DNA of 64,000 nt, from positions 2,294,001 through 2,358,000 of the forward strand of contig NZ_CP188257.1 in assembly GCF_049994355.1 (NCBI RefSeq). The letters are read 5' to 3'. The notes under the pieces were generated by a model. That model searched no databases, was not told where the DNA came from, and saw nothing but the letters and a program-made list of their open reading frames with translations. Positions 17,059-28,353 of this stretch are shown piece by piece. Position numbers and translations under genes: made by a program. Origin of the DNA: Angustibacter sp049994355. GTDB taxonomy: Bacteria > Actinomycetota > Actinomycetes > Actinomycetales > Angustibacteraceae. Within the stretch, counting starts at the first letter, position 1. Every line of letters starts with the position of its first letter.

Positions 17059-18834
17059 CTAGCGCGCCTTGCGGTACGCCGACACTGCCCCGACGAGCGC
17101 GAGGTGACTGAGCGCCTGCGGAAAGTTGCCGAGCATCCGCCCGTCTCGCGGGTCGTACTCCTCGCTCAGCAGTCCGACGTCGTTGGCCAGCCCGCACAAC
17201 CTGTCGAGCATGGCCTTCGCGTCGTCCTTGCGACCGCACCTCGCGTAGGCCTCGGCCAGCCAGAACGAGCACGCCAGGAACGGCGCCTCGCCGGGCGGCA
17301 GACCGTCCACGTCGTGCTCGGTGCGGTACCGCAGCAGGTAGCCGTCCACGAGCAGCTCGCGCTCGATCGCGGCGATGGTGGCGAGCACGCGGCTGTCGTC
17401 GGCCGGCAGGAAGCCGACCCGCACCAGCTGCAGCAGCGAGGCGTCGGTGTGCTTGGCGCCGTAGAACTGCACGAAGCTGCCCAGCTCGTCGTCCCAGCCG
17501 CGCTCCAGCACCTGCGCGTGCACCTCGTCGCGCAGCTGGCGCCACTCGTCCATCGGGCCGGGCAGCCCGTAGTGCTCCATGGCACGCACGGCTCGGTCCA
17601 ACGCCGCCCAGACCATGATCTTGGAGTGGGTGAAGTGCTGCGGCTCGCCGCGGATCTCCCAGATCCCGTTGTCCGGCTGCTCCCAGGTCTTCGTCTGGGC
17701 CGCAACGAGCTTGCGCTGCAGGGCCCAGCTGTCCAGCGACTCGTCCAGGCCGCGCTCACGAGCCACGTGCAGCGCGGACATGACCTCGCCGAGAACGTCG
17801 CTCTGCCGCTGGTCGACCGCCGCGTTGCCGACCCGGACGGGCAGCGAGCCCTCATAGCCCGGCAGGTGAGCCAGCACCCGCTCGGGCAGCTCGCGACCAC
17901 CGTCCACCCGGTACATGATCTGCAGATCCTCCGGGTCACCGGCGACCGCACGCAGCAGCCACCGACGCCACTCCTCGGCCTCCTCGGTGAACCCCGCCTC
18001 CAGCAGGGCCTCCAGAGTCAGCGACGCGTCACGGAGCCAGCAGAACCGGTAGTCCCAGTTGCGCTCGCCCCCGAGCGCCTCCGGCAGCGACGTGGTCGGT
18101 GCCGCGACGATCCCGCCGGTCTCCGCGTCGGTCAGCAGCCGCAGCACCAGCAGGGAACGCAGGTACTCCTCCTGGTAGGCACCGTCCTCCTGGCAGGTCG
18201 AGGCCCACTGGTTCCAGCGGATCCGGGTCGCCTCGATCCGTTCGTCGATGTCCAGCGGCTCCGGGACTGCCTGCCAGCCGGGGAACCAGGTGGTCGACCA
18301 GGCCATCACCTCCCCCTCGCCGACGTCGAACACGTCGCTGTGCCGGCCGTCGCCGGCCGTCGGCAGGCGGGCGCCGCGCAGCACGAGCATGTCCGGACCC
18401 GCGATGGCGTGCAGCGCGGGGTGCCCGTGCGGGTCGACGATGCGGTGCACCCACGGTCGCACCTTCCCGTAGCCGAAGCGCACGACCCACTCGTGACGCA
18501 TCCGGACACTCCCACTGACCCCTTCGACGCGCCGCACGATGTCCGCGCGTTCGTCGCCGATGGGCATCGCGTCGACGATCCGGACGACGCCCTCCTCGGT
18601 GGTGTGCGTCGTCTCTAGCACGAACGAGTGGTCGAGGTAGCGCCGGGTGGTGGTGTGCGGCCGATCCGGGGTCAGCAGCCACCGTCCGTGCTGGGGATCG
18701 CCGAGCAGCGCGGCGAAGCAGGCGTGCGAGTCCGACCGGGGCAGGCAGGCCCAGTCCACCGAGCCGTCGGCCGAGACCAGGGCGGACGTCGTGGTGTCGC
18801 CGATGATCGCGTACTCCTCGATCCGTGCGGGCAC
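17059..18834 (-). CDS. Glycoside hydrolase family 15 protein
   Basis: Cytosolic GH15 enzyme (no signal peptide), 591 residues, from the glucoamylase/trehalase-like branch common in actinobacteria. It begins ARIEEYAIIGDTTTSALV. The all-alpha catalytic domain contains NGIWEIRGEPQHFTHSK, which holds the expected catalytic glutamate, and ends with GNFPQALSHLALV. Related mycobacterial proteins act as trehalases, so trehalose or an alpha-glucan is the likely substrate; the sequence does not decide. The GTG at 18834 is one base after the preceding stop and gives the family start; the longer frame to 18900 is rejected. Confidence 0.9.
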   Translation of the reverse strand: MPARIEEYAIIGDTTTSALVSADGSVDWACLPRSDSHACFAALLGDPQHGRWLLTPDRPHTTTRRYLDHSFVLETTHTTEEGVVRIVDAMPIGDERADIVRRVEGVSGSVRMRHEWVVRFGYGKVRPWVHRIVDPHGHPALHAIAGPDMLVLRGARLPTAGDGRHSDVFDVGEGEVMAWSTTWFPGWQAVPEPLDIDERIEATRIRWNQWASTCQEDGAYQEEYLRSLLVLRLLTDAETGGIVAAPTTSLPEALGGERNWDYRFCWLRDASLTLEALLEAGFTEEAEEWRRWLLRAVAGDPEDLQIMYRVDGGRELPERVLAHLPGYEGSLPVRVGNAAVDQRQSDVLGEVMSALHVARERGLDESLDSWALQRKLVAAQTKTWEQPDNGIWEIRGEPQHFTHSKIMVWAALDRAVRAMEHYGLPGPMDEWRQLRDEVHAQVLERGWDDELGSFVQFYGAKHTDASLLQLVRVGFLPADDSRVLATIAAIERELLVDGYLLRYRTEHDVDGLPPGEAPFLACSFWLAEAYARCGRKDDAKAMLDRLCGLANDVGLLSEEYDPRDGRMLGNFPQALSHLALVGAVSAYRKAR

Positions 18835-18835
18835 G

Positions 18836-19561
18836 TCAGCCCCAGCTCGGCAAGGTCGGCAGCGCTTCCTCGGGTGCGTCGACCCGTTCCACCCCGGCAC
18901 CGTCGGAGCGGCCGGTCAGCCACGCCAGGACGGCGTGCGCCGGGCCGGCCAGCGACCTGGCCCCGTCGCCGATCACAACGTCCTCGACGCTCCCGTCCGG
19001 GTGGGTGACGGCGATCCGGGCACCGGGCCCAGCGTCGACCAGCCGCCCGGGGCACTCGCCCAGCCCGCCACGCAGCACCACCTGCGGGGCATCCGCGAAC
19101 GTGTAGCCGAGGGCGAGGTCGACGTGGTGGTAGACGACCTCGCGCAGCCGCAGCCAGGGCAGCGTGGCGACCTGGATGGTCGGGCCGCGTCCGCTGGGCA
19201 CCTCGAGGTCCAGCTGGGCCGGGGGGACGTCGGCCAGCAGAGCGAGAAAGCGCTCGGCGGAGCTCTCCACGTCGGACTCCAGCTCGGACGCCGACCGGCC
19301 GGCTCCGGCCTCGATGCCCGCGTCGCGCGCCTGCGCGGACTCGTACATCGGGGTCACCTGGCCGGTGACGGCCGACCGGGCCACGTTGCCCAGGCCGTCG
19401 GCGTTGCGGGCCAGATGGCTGAGGACGTGCCCGCGGGTCCAGCCCGGCAGCAGCGACGGGCGGTGCACGTCGTCGTCGGTGAGCTCGTTGACCGACTGCA
19501 GGAGGTGGTCGGTCTGGTCGCACAGCTGGGCCAGTATGGGGTCGTCCGCGAACGCCGTCAT
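18836..19561 (-). CDS. Mycothiol-dependent maleylpyruvate isomerase-family protein
   Basis: DinB-fold protein of 241 residues. The N-terminal metal-binding domain has LPGWTRGHVLSHLARNADGL, which carries the first histidine ligand, and LREVVYHHVDLALGY with the Glu and His ligands. Proteins of this family use mycothiol, the actinobacterial thiol, but most members have no known reaction. It leads a minus-strand operon with the GH15 and hydrolase genes. Nothing nearby belongs to gentisate breakdown, so maleylpyruvate itself need not be the substrate. Confidence 0.88.
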   Translation of the reverse strand: MTAFADDPILAQLCDQTDHLLQSVNELTDDDVHRPSLLPGWTRGHVLSHLARNADGLGNVARSAVTGQVTPMYESAQARDAGIEAGAGRSASELESDVESSAERFLALLADVPPAQLDLEVPSGRGPTIQVATLPWLRLREVVYHHVDLALGYTFADAPQVVLRGGLGECPGRLVDAGPGARIAVTHPDGSVEDVVIGDGARSLAGPAHAVLAWLTGRSDGAGVERVDAPEEALPTLPSWG

Positions 19562-19567
19562 GGAGCG

Positions 19568-19573
19568 AACCTA
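19568..19573 (-). promoter_or_regulatory. -10 of a leaderless promoter for the isomerase-family gene
   Basis: Read on the minus strand, TAGGTT ends 6 bases before the ATG at 19561, giving a leaderless transcript for the three-gene operon. Confidence 0.45.
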
Positions 19574-19582
19574 CTCCGGGTC

Positions 19583-19604
19583 ACAACGCCGAGTCGGCCG
19601 TTGT
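19583..19604. promoter_or_regulatory. Imperfect palindrome between two divergent operons
   Basis: ACAACG and CGTTGT bracket an inner CCGA-G-TCGG palindrome. It lies between the minus-strand operon start and uvrA, close to the minus-strand -10 and about 14 bases before a possible uvrA -10 (TAGCAT, 19618-19623). It may be an operator. It does not resemble the LexA box. Confidence 0.35.
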
Positions 19605-19694
19605 CGGTGGTGCCACCTAGCATGGTCGGGACCCGTCCGGCGGGTGCCTGCACGCATTCCCGGACCCGCACCACACCGCAGGAGCGAGCCCACC

Positions 19695-22790
<3,096 letters not shown>

Positions 22791-22820
22791 GTCCAGAAGG
22801 CACTCGGCTGACTCCCAGGT

Positions 22821-22867
22821 TCGCGGGGCAGTCTGACCGGCAGCGACCCTGGGGCCTGGCCCCGCGA
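22821..22867 (+). terminator. GC-rich hairpin between uvrA and the Rieske gene
   Basis: TCGCGGGGC (22821-22829) pairs with GCCCCGCGA (22859-22867): a 9-bp stem with a 29-base loop. It could end uvrA transcription or structure the leader of the next gene, whose GGAG lies just downstream. Confidence 0.4.
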
Positions 22868-22883
22868 CGAACGGAGCCGTCAC

Positions 22884-23309
22884 ATGAAGCACGCCGAGCC
22901 ATCGCGTCGAGCCCTGCTCCAGGGTGTCGGAGCGGTCGCCGTCGTTGGGGCTGCCGTTACGGCCTGCAGCGACGACGGCGGATCGGGCCCCGCCGGGTCG
23001 GGCTCGAGCGCGGCGGCCGGCTCGGTGGTCGGGGCCACGAGCACGGTCCCGGTCGGTGGCGGTTCGGTCTTCCCGGATGCCCGCGTGGTCGTGACGCAGC
23101 CATCGGCAGGGGAGTTCAAGGGCTACTCGACCCGCTGTACCCACCAGGGCTGCGCGGTGACCAGCGTGAGCGACGGCTTCATCGTGTGCCCTTGTCACAA
23201 CAGCCGTTTCGCGATCTCGGACGGTGCGCCGACGTCCGACAGCCTGGCCAAGGAGCCCCTCGCGCCCGTCGCCGTCTCGGTGTCAGGTTCGGACGTCGTC
23301 CTGGGGTGA
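22884..23309 (+). CDS. Tat-exported Rieske [2Fe-2S] lipoprotein
   Basis: Small exported iron-sulfur protein of 141 residues. The N-terminus has the twin-arginine motif SRRALLQG and then a lipobox VTAC, so it is a Tat-type lipoprotein anchored at Cys28. A Gly/Ser linker leads to the Rieske domain. Cys85-x-His87 and Cys102-x2-His105 bind the cluster, and Cys90 and Cys104 can form the disulfide seen in high-potential, bc1-type Rieske proteins. It stands alone between two repair genes, so its redox partner is unknown. The export form argues for a role in the cell envelope. Confidence 0.92.
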   Translation: MKHAEPSRRALLQGVGAVAVVGAAVTACSDDGGSGPAGSGSSAAAGSVVGATSTVPVGGGSVFPDARVVVTQPSAGEFKGYSTRCTHQGCAVTSVSDGFIVCPCHNSRFAISDGAPTSDSLAKEPLAPVAVSVSGSDVVLG

Positions 23310-23341
23310 CGCCCGCGCCCGCCGATGTCGGCGGACGAACG

Positions 23342-23347
23342 TAGGGT
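23342..23347 (+). promoter_or_regulatory. -10 of a leaderless uvrC promoter
   Basis: TAGGGT ends 7 bases before the GTG at 23355, matching the same motif in front of rpsA and gap, and supports that GTG as the start. Confidence 0.5.
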
Positions 23348-23354
23348 TGGCGTC

Positions 23355-25304
23355 GTGGCCGACCCGTCGACGTACCGCCCCGCACCGGGCGAGATCCCGG
23401 TCGAGCCGGGCGTCTACCGGTTCCGTGACGAGCACGGCCGCGTCATCTACGTGGGCAAGGCCAAGAGCCTGCGGCAGCGGCTCAGCTCGTACTTCCAGGA
23501 CGTGTCCGCGCTGCATCCGCGGACGCACACCATGGTCACCACGGCAGCCAGTGTCGAGTGGACGGTGGTGGCCAACGAGGTCGAGGCCCTGCAGTTGGAG
23601 TACTCCTGGATCAAGGAGTATGACCCTCGTTTCAACGTCAAGTACCGCGACGACAAGTCCTACCCCTACCTAGCGGTCACCATGGGCGAGGACTTCCCAC
23701 GCGTGCAGGTCATGCGCGGGGCCAAGCGCAAGGGCACCCGGTACTTCGGCCCGTACGCGCACGCCTGGGCGATCCGAGAGACCGTCGACCTGCTGCTGCG
23801 GGTGTTTCCTGTGCGCACCTGCAGCAGCGGCGTGTTCCGCCGCGCCGGGCAGGTCGGCCGACCGTGTCTGCTCGGCTACATCGGCAAGTGCTCGGCCCCG
23901 TGCGTCGGGCGGGTCAGCGAGCAGGAGCACCGCGAGCTCGCCGAGGACTTCTGCGACTTCATGGCGGGCAACACCGGGCGCTTCGTCCGGCGCCTCGAGC
24001 ACGAGATGAAGCAGGCCGCGAACGAGCAGGAGTACGAGCGTGCGGCCCGGCTTCGCGACGACATCGGGGCGCTCAACCGCGCTCTGGAGAAGAGCGCGGT
24101 GGTGCTGGCCGACGCCACCGACGCCGACGTGTTCGCGCTGGCCGAGGACGAGCTGGAGGCGGCGGTCCAGGTCTTCCACGTGCGCGGTGGCCGGATCCGC
24201 GGACAGCGCGGCTGGGTCGTCGAGAAGGTCGAGGACGTCGGCACCGACGACCTGGTCGAGCACCTGCTGCAGCAGGTCTACGGCGCATCGCCGGAGGCCG
24301 TCCCGCGTGAGGTGCTGGTGCCCGCCCTGCCTCGAGACAGTGCTGAGGTGGCGGCCTGGTTGGAGGGCATGCGAGGTTCCCGGGTCGACCTGCGGGTGCC
24401 GCGCCGGGGCGACAAACGCGCCCTGCTGGAGACGGTGGAACGCAACGCCGGCCAAGCCCTCAACCTGCACAAGACCCGGCGCGGCGGCGACCTGACCACG
24501 CGGTCGCTCGCGCTGAAGGAGCTCCAGGACGCGCTGGACCTGCCCGACGCACCCCTGCGCATCGAGTGCTACGACGTCTCGAACCTGCAGGGCACCGAGG
24601 TGGTGGCGTCCATGGTGGTCTTCGAGGACGGGCTGCCTCGCAAGTCCGAGTACCGCAGGTTCTCGGTGCGCGGCACCGAGGGCCAGGACGACACCGCGTG
24701 GATGAACGAGGTGATCACCCGCAGGTTCCGGCGCTACCTGGACGAGCGTGCGGAGGCGAGCGACGTCGAGATCGCCCAGGGCATCGACCCGGAGACGGGC
24801 CGACCGCAGAAGTTCGCCTACCCGCCGCAGCTTGTCGTGGTCGATGGCGGCCCACCCCAGGTCGCCGCAGCGGCGCGGGCGCTGGATGCCCTCGGCATCG
24901 AGGAGGTGTCCCTGGTCGGCCTGGCGAAGCGGCTCGAGGAGGTCTGGCTGCCCGGCGACGACCACCCGGTGATCCTGCCCCGCTCCAGCGAAGGCCTCTA
25001 CCTCCTGCAGCGGGTGCGCGACGAGGCACACCGGTTCGCGATCACGTTCCACCGGCAGCGGCGGTCGAAGGCCATGACCAGCAGCGCCCTCGACGCGGTC
25101 CCCGGCCTGGGGCCGACCAGGCGCAAGGCGCTGCTCAAGCAGTTCGGCTCGCTGAAGCGGATCCGCGCCGCCGAGGCGGCAGAGATCGCTGCGGTCCCGG
25201 GCATCGGGCCGGCCACCGCGCAGGCCGTCGTCGACGCACTGGCTGGTACGTCCGGGGCGACTCCGGCCGTCAACCTCACGACCGGTGAGGTGCTGGACGA
25301 TTGA
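23355..25304 (+). CDS. uvrC: Excinuclease ABC subunit C
   Basis: Dual-incision nuclease of excision repair, 649 residues. The N-terminal GIY-YIG nuclease (PGVYRFRDEHGRVIYVGKAK, about residues 17-36) makes the 3' cut. A UVR motif near residue 220 (HEMKQAANEQEYERAARLRD) contacts UvrB. The RNase H-like domain (IECYDVSNLQGTEVVASMVV) makes the 5' cut. A double helix-hairpin-helix closes the protein (VPGLGPTRRKALL, VPGIGPATAQAV). The GTG at 23355 gives the start MADPSTYRPAPGEIPVEPGV seen in relatives. Confidence 0.97.
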   Translation: MADPSTYRPAPGEIPVEPGVYRFRDEHGRVIYVGKAKSLRQRLSSYFQDVSALHPRTHTMVTTAASVEWTVVANEVEALQLEYSWIKEYDPRFNVKYRDDKSYPYLAVTMGEDFPRVQVMRGAKRKGTRYFGPYAHAWAIRETVDLLLRVFPVRTCSSGVFRRAGQVGRPCLLGYIGKCSAPCVGRVSEQEHRELAEDFCDFMAGNTGRFVRRLEHEMKQAANEQEYERAARLRDDIGALNRALEKSAVVLADATDADVFALAEDELEAAVQVFHVRGGRIRGQRGWVVEKVEDVGTDDLVEHLLQQVYGASPEAVPREVLVPALPRDSAEVAAWLEGMRGSRVDLRVPRRGDKRALLETVERNAGQALNLHKTRRGGDLTTRSLALKELQDALDLPDAPLRIECYDVSNLQGTEVVASMVVFEDGLPRKSEYRRFSVRGTEGQDDTAWMNEVITRRFRRYLDERAEASDVEIAQGIDPETGRPQKFAYPPQLVVVDGGPPQVAAAARALDALGIEEVSLVGLAKRLEEVWLPGDDHPVILPRSSEGLYLLQRVRDEAHRFAITFHRQRRSKAMTSSALDAVPGLGPTRRKALLKQFGSLKRIRAAEAAEIAAVPGIGPATAQAVVDALAGTSGATPAVNLTTGEVLDD

Positions 25305-25320
25305 CCAGGTGCAGGCTCGG

Positions 25321-25326
25321 TACGGT
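25321..25326 (+). promoter_or_regulatory. Possible rapZ promoter -10 after uvrC
   Basis: TACGGT lies 24 bases before the rapZ ATG, leaving a short leader with a good AGGAG. It would let rapZ-yvcK be expressed apart from uvrC. Confidence 0.35.
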
Positions 25327-25350
25327 GGGGCGACGACGAGGCAGGAGCTC

Positions 25351-26244
25351 ATGAGCGACGAGGGCACGCAGCAGCCACAGCTGGTCATCGTGACCGGCAT
25401 GTCCAGCGCTGGCCGCTCCACGACGGCCAACGTGCTGGAGGATCTCGGCTGGTACGTCGTCGACAATCTGCCGCCGCAGATGCTCAACCCCCTGCTGGAG
25501 CTCGCACTGCGCGACAGCGGCTCCGACGACGAGGTGCACCTGTCTGGTTTGGCCGCCGTCGTCGACGTGCGCAGCCGCACCTTCTTCCAGGCGTTGCAGG
25601 ACGCCCTGTTCGAGCTGCGAACCCGAGGCGCCGCACCGCGGGTGGTGTTCCTGGACGCCGCGGACGACGTGCTGGTCCGGCGGCAGGAGTCGGTGCGTCG
25701 TCCGCACCCTCTGCAGGGCAGCGGGCGCATCCTGGACGCCATTCACCGCGAACGCGCCATGCTCGAGTTCGTCCGGGAAAGCGCCGACGTGGTGATCGAT
25801 ACCAGCGGCCTGAACGTCACCCAGCTCAAGACCAAGGTCTCCCAGGTCTTCGAGTCCAGCGAGCTGCCCAGCCTGCGCGCCACCGTGATGTCGTTCGGCT
25901 TCAAGTACGGCGTCCCGCTGGACGCCGACTTCGTGCTGGACATGCGCTTCCTGCCCAACCCGTACTGGGTCGACGAGCTCCGTCCGCAGAACGGCAACGA
26001 CGCCGCGGTGAGCAGCTACGTGATGGCGCAGGACGGCGCGGCCGTCTTCCTGGAGCGCTTCGTGTCCGCGCTCAAGCCGGTGCTGGTCGGGTACGAGAGC
26101 GAGAGCAAGCGCTACATGACCATCGCCCTGGGCTGCACCGGCGGCAAGCACCGTTCGGTGGCGATGGTCAACGCCCTGGCCGCCCGGCTGTCCGAGCTCG
26201 ACGTCCAGGTGGGCACCTTGCACCGCGACCTGGGGCGGGAGTGA
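25351..26244 (+). CDS. rapZ: RapZ/YvcJ-family nucleotide-binding protein
   Basis: P-loop protein of 297 residues. The Walker A variant GMSSAGRS is at residues 16-23, and the C-terminal domain has the family motif IALGCTGGKHRSVAMVN. In E. coli RapZ is an RNase adaptor that controls GlmS synthesis; in Gram-positives the equivalent YvcJ binds and hydrolyses GTP and its target is less clear. AGGAG stands 5 bases before the ATG at 25351, which decides the start over an upstream frame overlapping uvrC. It overlaps yvcK by 4 bases (GTGA). The rapZ-yvcK-whiA order is conserved in Gram-positives. Confidence 0.93.
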   Translation: MSDEGTQQPQLVIVTGMSSAGRSTTANVLEDLGWYVVDNLPPQMLNPLLELALRDSGSDDEVHLSGLAAVVDVRSRTFFQALQDALFELRTRGAAPRVVFLDAADDVLVRRQESVRRPHPLQGSGRILDAIHRERAMLEFVRESADVVIDTSGLNVTQLKTKVSQVFESSELPSLRATVMSFGFKYGVPLDADFVLDMRFLPNPYWVDELRPQNGNDAAVSSYVMAQDGAAVFLERFVSALKPVLVGYESESKRYMTIALGCTGGKHRSVAMVNALAARLSELDVQVGTLHRDLGRE

Positions 26245-27176
26245 CCCGCCCGGCGGTCGTGGCGTTGGGGGGTGGCCACGGGCTGGCCGCGTCGCTGGGC
26301 GCGTTGCGGCACATCACCGACCGGCTCAGTGCCGTCGTCACGGTCGCGGACGACGGCGGGTCCAGCGGCCGGCTGCGTCGCGAGCTGGGGGTCCTGCCGC
26401 CCGGTGACCTGAGGATGGCCCTGGCAGCGCTCTGCGAGGACGGCGAGTGGGGGAGCACCTGGCGGGACGTGCTGCAGCACCGCTTTGCCAGCCAGGGCGA
26501 GCTGCACCACCACTCCGTGGGGAACCTGCTGATCGTCGCGCTCTGGGAGCTGCTCGGTGACACCGTCGGCGGTCTGGACTGGGTCGGCCGACTGCTTGGT
26601 GCCCGCGGCCGGGTCCTGCCGATGAGCTCGGTGCCGCTCACCATCGAGGCCAGCGTGGTCGGACTCGACCCGGCCGACCCGCAGGCGGCCCGCACGGTGC
26701 GCGGGCAGTCCCAGGTCGCCGTGACGCCTGGCCGGGTCACCGCCGTGCGGTTGGTCCCGCAGGCGCCGCCGGCCTGCGCCGAGGCGGTGGAGGCCGTCCG
26801 TTCGGCCGACTGGGTGGTTCTCGGCCCTGGTTCCTGGTTCACCTCCGTCATGCCGCACCTGCTGGTGCCGGAGCTGGCCGACGCGATCTGCGAGACCAGT
26901 GCCAAGCGGGTGATCACCTTGAACCTGATCGACGAGGAAGAGACCGGCGGCTTCAGTGGCGCGGATCTGCTGGATGCGTTGCGGGAGCACGCTCCTGCGC
27001 TCCGGGCCGACGTCGTGCTCGCCGATCCCACGGTGGTTGCGGACCGTCGTCAGCTGGAGGAGGCAGCGCGGCGGCTGGGGGCAGCGCTCGCCGTGTTCTC
27101 GGTCGGCCAGACCGGCCGCACAGGGGTGCACGACCCGCTGCGGCTGGCGGCGGCGTACCGTGACGTGCTGCGCTGA
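26241..27176 (+). CDS. yvcK: YvcK/CofD-fold gluconeogenesis factor
   Basis: Protein of 311 residues with the YvcK/CofD nucleotide-binding fold. It has the N-terminal GGGHGL (residues 10-15), the DDGGSSGRLR motif and the LGPGSWFTSVMP motif. YvcK binds UDP-N-acetylglucosamine and is needed for wall synthesis under gluconeogenic growth in Bacillus and mycobacteria. It should not be confused with CofD/FbiA of F420 synthesis, which shares the fold; the rapZ and whiA neighbours identify this one. The GTG start overlaps the rapZ stop. Confidence 0.93.
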   Translation: MTRPAVVALGGGHGLAASLGALRHITDRLSAVVTVADDGGSSGRLRRELGVLPPGDLRMALAALCEDGEWGSTWRDVLQHRFASQGELHHHSVGNLLIVALWELLGDTVGGLDWVGRLLGARGRVLPMSSVPLTIEASVVGLDPADPQAARTVRGQSQVAVTPGRVTAVRLVPQAPPACAEAVEAVRSADWVVLGPGSWFTSVMPHLLVPELADAICETSAKRVITLNLIDEEETGGFSGADLLDALREHAPALRADVVLADPTVVADRRQLEEAARRLGAALAVFSVGQTGRTGVHDPLRLAAAYRDVLR

Positions 27177-27254
27177 GACGAACGGCGCTGGGTCCGTTCA
27201 CTCGGGTCCGAGGTGGACGCCCCAAGGCCCGACGAGAATGGCAGGATGGCCCGC

Positions 27255-28235
27255 ATGGCGATGACGGCAATGGTGAAGGACGAGCTGAGCCGCCTACCGG
27301 TGACCCGGACGTGTTGTCGCAAGGCCGAGGTGTCCGCCACGCTCCGGTTCGCCGGTGGGCTGCACATCGTCGCGGGCCGGATCGTGGTCGAGGCCGAGCT
27401 GGACACCGGTCAGGCGGCGCGCCGGCTGCGCCGGGACATCGCCGACGTCTACGGCCACGCCAGCGACATCGTGGTGCTCGCTCCCGGTGGGCTGCGTCGA
27501 GGTAGCCGGTACGTGGTCCGGGTGGTCAAGGACGGCGAGGCGCTGGCTCGGCAGACCGGTCTGATCGACGGCCGCGGTCGCCCGGTCCGCGGGTTGCCGC
27601 CGCAGGTCGTCTCGGGTGCCGTCTGCGACGCGGAGGCAGCCTGGCGCGGTGCGTTCCTCGCGCACGGGTCGCTCACCGAGCCCGGCCGCTCGTCGGCACT
27701 GGAGGTCACCTGCCCCGGCCCGGAGGCGGCGCTGGCCCTGGTGGGTGCGGCCCGTCGCCTTGGTATCTCCGCGAAGGCACGCGAGGTGCGCGGCGTCGAC
27801 CGCGTGGTGATCCGCGACGGCGACGCGATCGGCGCGATGCTCACCCGGCTCGGCGCGCACGACGCGGTGCTGGCCTGGGAGGAGCGCCGGATGCGGCGTG
27901 AGGTCCGCGCCACCGCGAACCGGCTGGCCAACTTCGACGACGCCAACCTGCGCAGGTCCGCGCGGGCGGCGGTCGCCGCCGGCTCGCGGGTCGAGCGTGC
28001 GCTGCAGATCCTCGGGGACGATGTCCCGGACCACCTGCGCGAGGCCGGCCAGCTGAGGCTGGCGCACAAGCAGGCCAGCCTCGAGGAGCTCGGTCACCTG
28101 GCGGACCCGCCGATGACCAAGGACGCGGTCGCCGGTCGCATCCGCCGGCTGCTGGCCATGGCTGACAAGCGTGCCGAGGACGAGGGCGTGCCGGGCACGG
28201 ACGCCAACCTCACCGCGGACATGCTCGAAGCCTGA
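27255..28235 (+). CDS. whiA: Sporulation/cell-division regulator WhiA
   Basis: DNA-binding protein of 326 residues. It combines a LAGLIDADG-homing-endonuclease-like N-terminal fold (KDELSRLPVTRTCCRKAEVS, GSLTEPGRSS) that has lost nuclease function with a C-terminal helix-turn-helix (KQASLEELGHLADPPMTKDA). In Streptomyces it acts with WhiB to switch growing hyphae to sporulation septation; it also occurs in non-sporulating Gram-positives. The ATG at 27255 is chosen because GGCAGG lies about 9 bases upstream and relatives begin MAMTAxVKDE. An ATG at 27246 is possible. Confidence 0.95.
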   Translation: MAMTAMVKDELSRLPVTRTCCRKAEVSATLRFAGGLHIVAGRIVVEAELDTGQAARRLRRDIADVYGHASDIVVLAPGGLRRGSRYVVRVVKDGEALARQTGLIDGRGRPVRGLPPQVVSGAVCDAEAAWRGAFLAHGSLTEPGRSSALEVTCPGPEAALALVGAARRLGISAKAREVRGVDRVVIRDGDAIGAMLTRLGAHDAVLAWEERRMRREVRATANRLANFDDANLRRSARAAVAAGSRVERALQILGDDVPDHLREAGQLRLAHKQASLEELGHLADPPMTKDAVAGRIRRLLAMADKRAEDEGVPGTDANLTADMLEA

Positions 28236-28266
28236 TACGCCCCGCGGCCCGCATCCCCGAGGGCGA

Positions 28267-28272
28267 TAGGGT
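28267..28272 (+). promoter_or_regulatory. gap promoter -10
   Basis: TAGGGT in the context CGATAGGGT is the same hexamer and flank as in the rpsA promoter. The predicted leader is about 75 bases and ends in AGGAGG before the gap GTG. The -35 is not clear. Confidence 0.45.
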
Positions 28273-28353
28273 CGTCCGTGGATCGACAGCGTCGTCGACG
28301 TCCACCACCCTGACCGCGCCTGTAGGGCGCCACCGTCCCCAGGAGGCAGCGCA

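Noticed and set aside
18835..18900. Longer start for the GH15 gene at 18900
   Set aside because: It would overlap the preceding gene by 65 bases and add an Arg/Cys/Pro-rich stretch unlike the family. GTG 18834, one base after that gene's stop, fits.
26241..27176. Reading yvcK as cofD/fbiA of F420 synthesis
   Set aside because: The folds are related, but the position between rapZ and whiA is the classic place of yvcK, and the GGGHGL start matches that branch.
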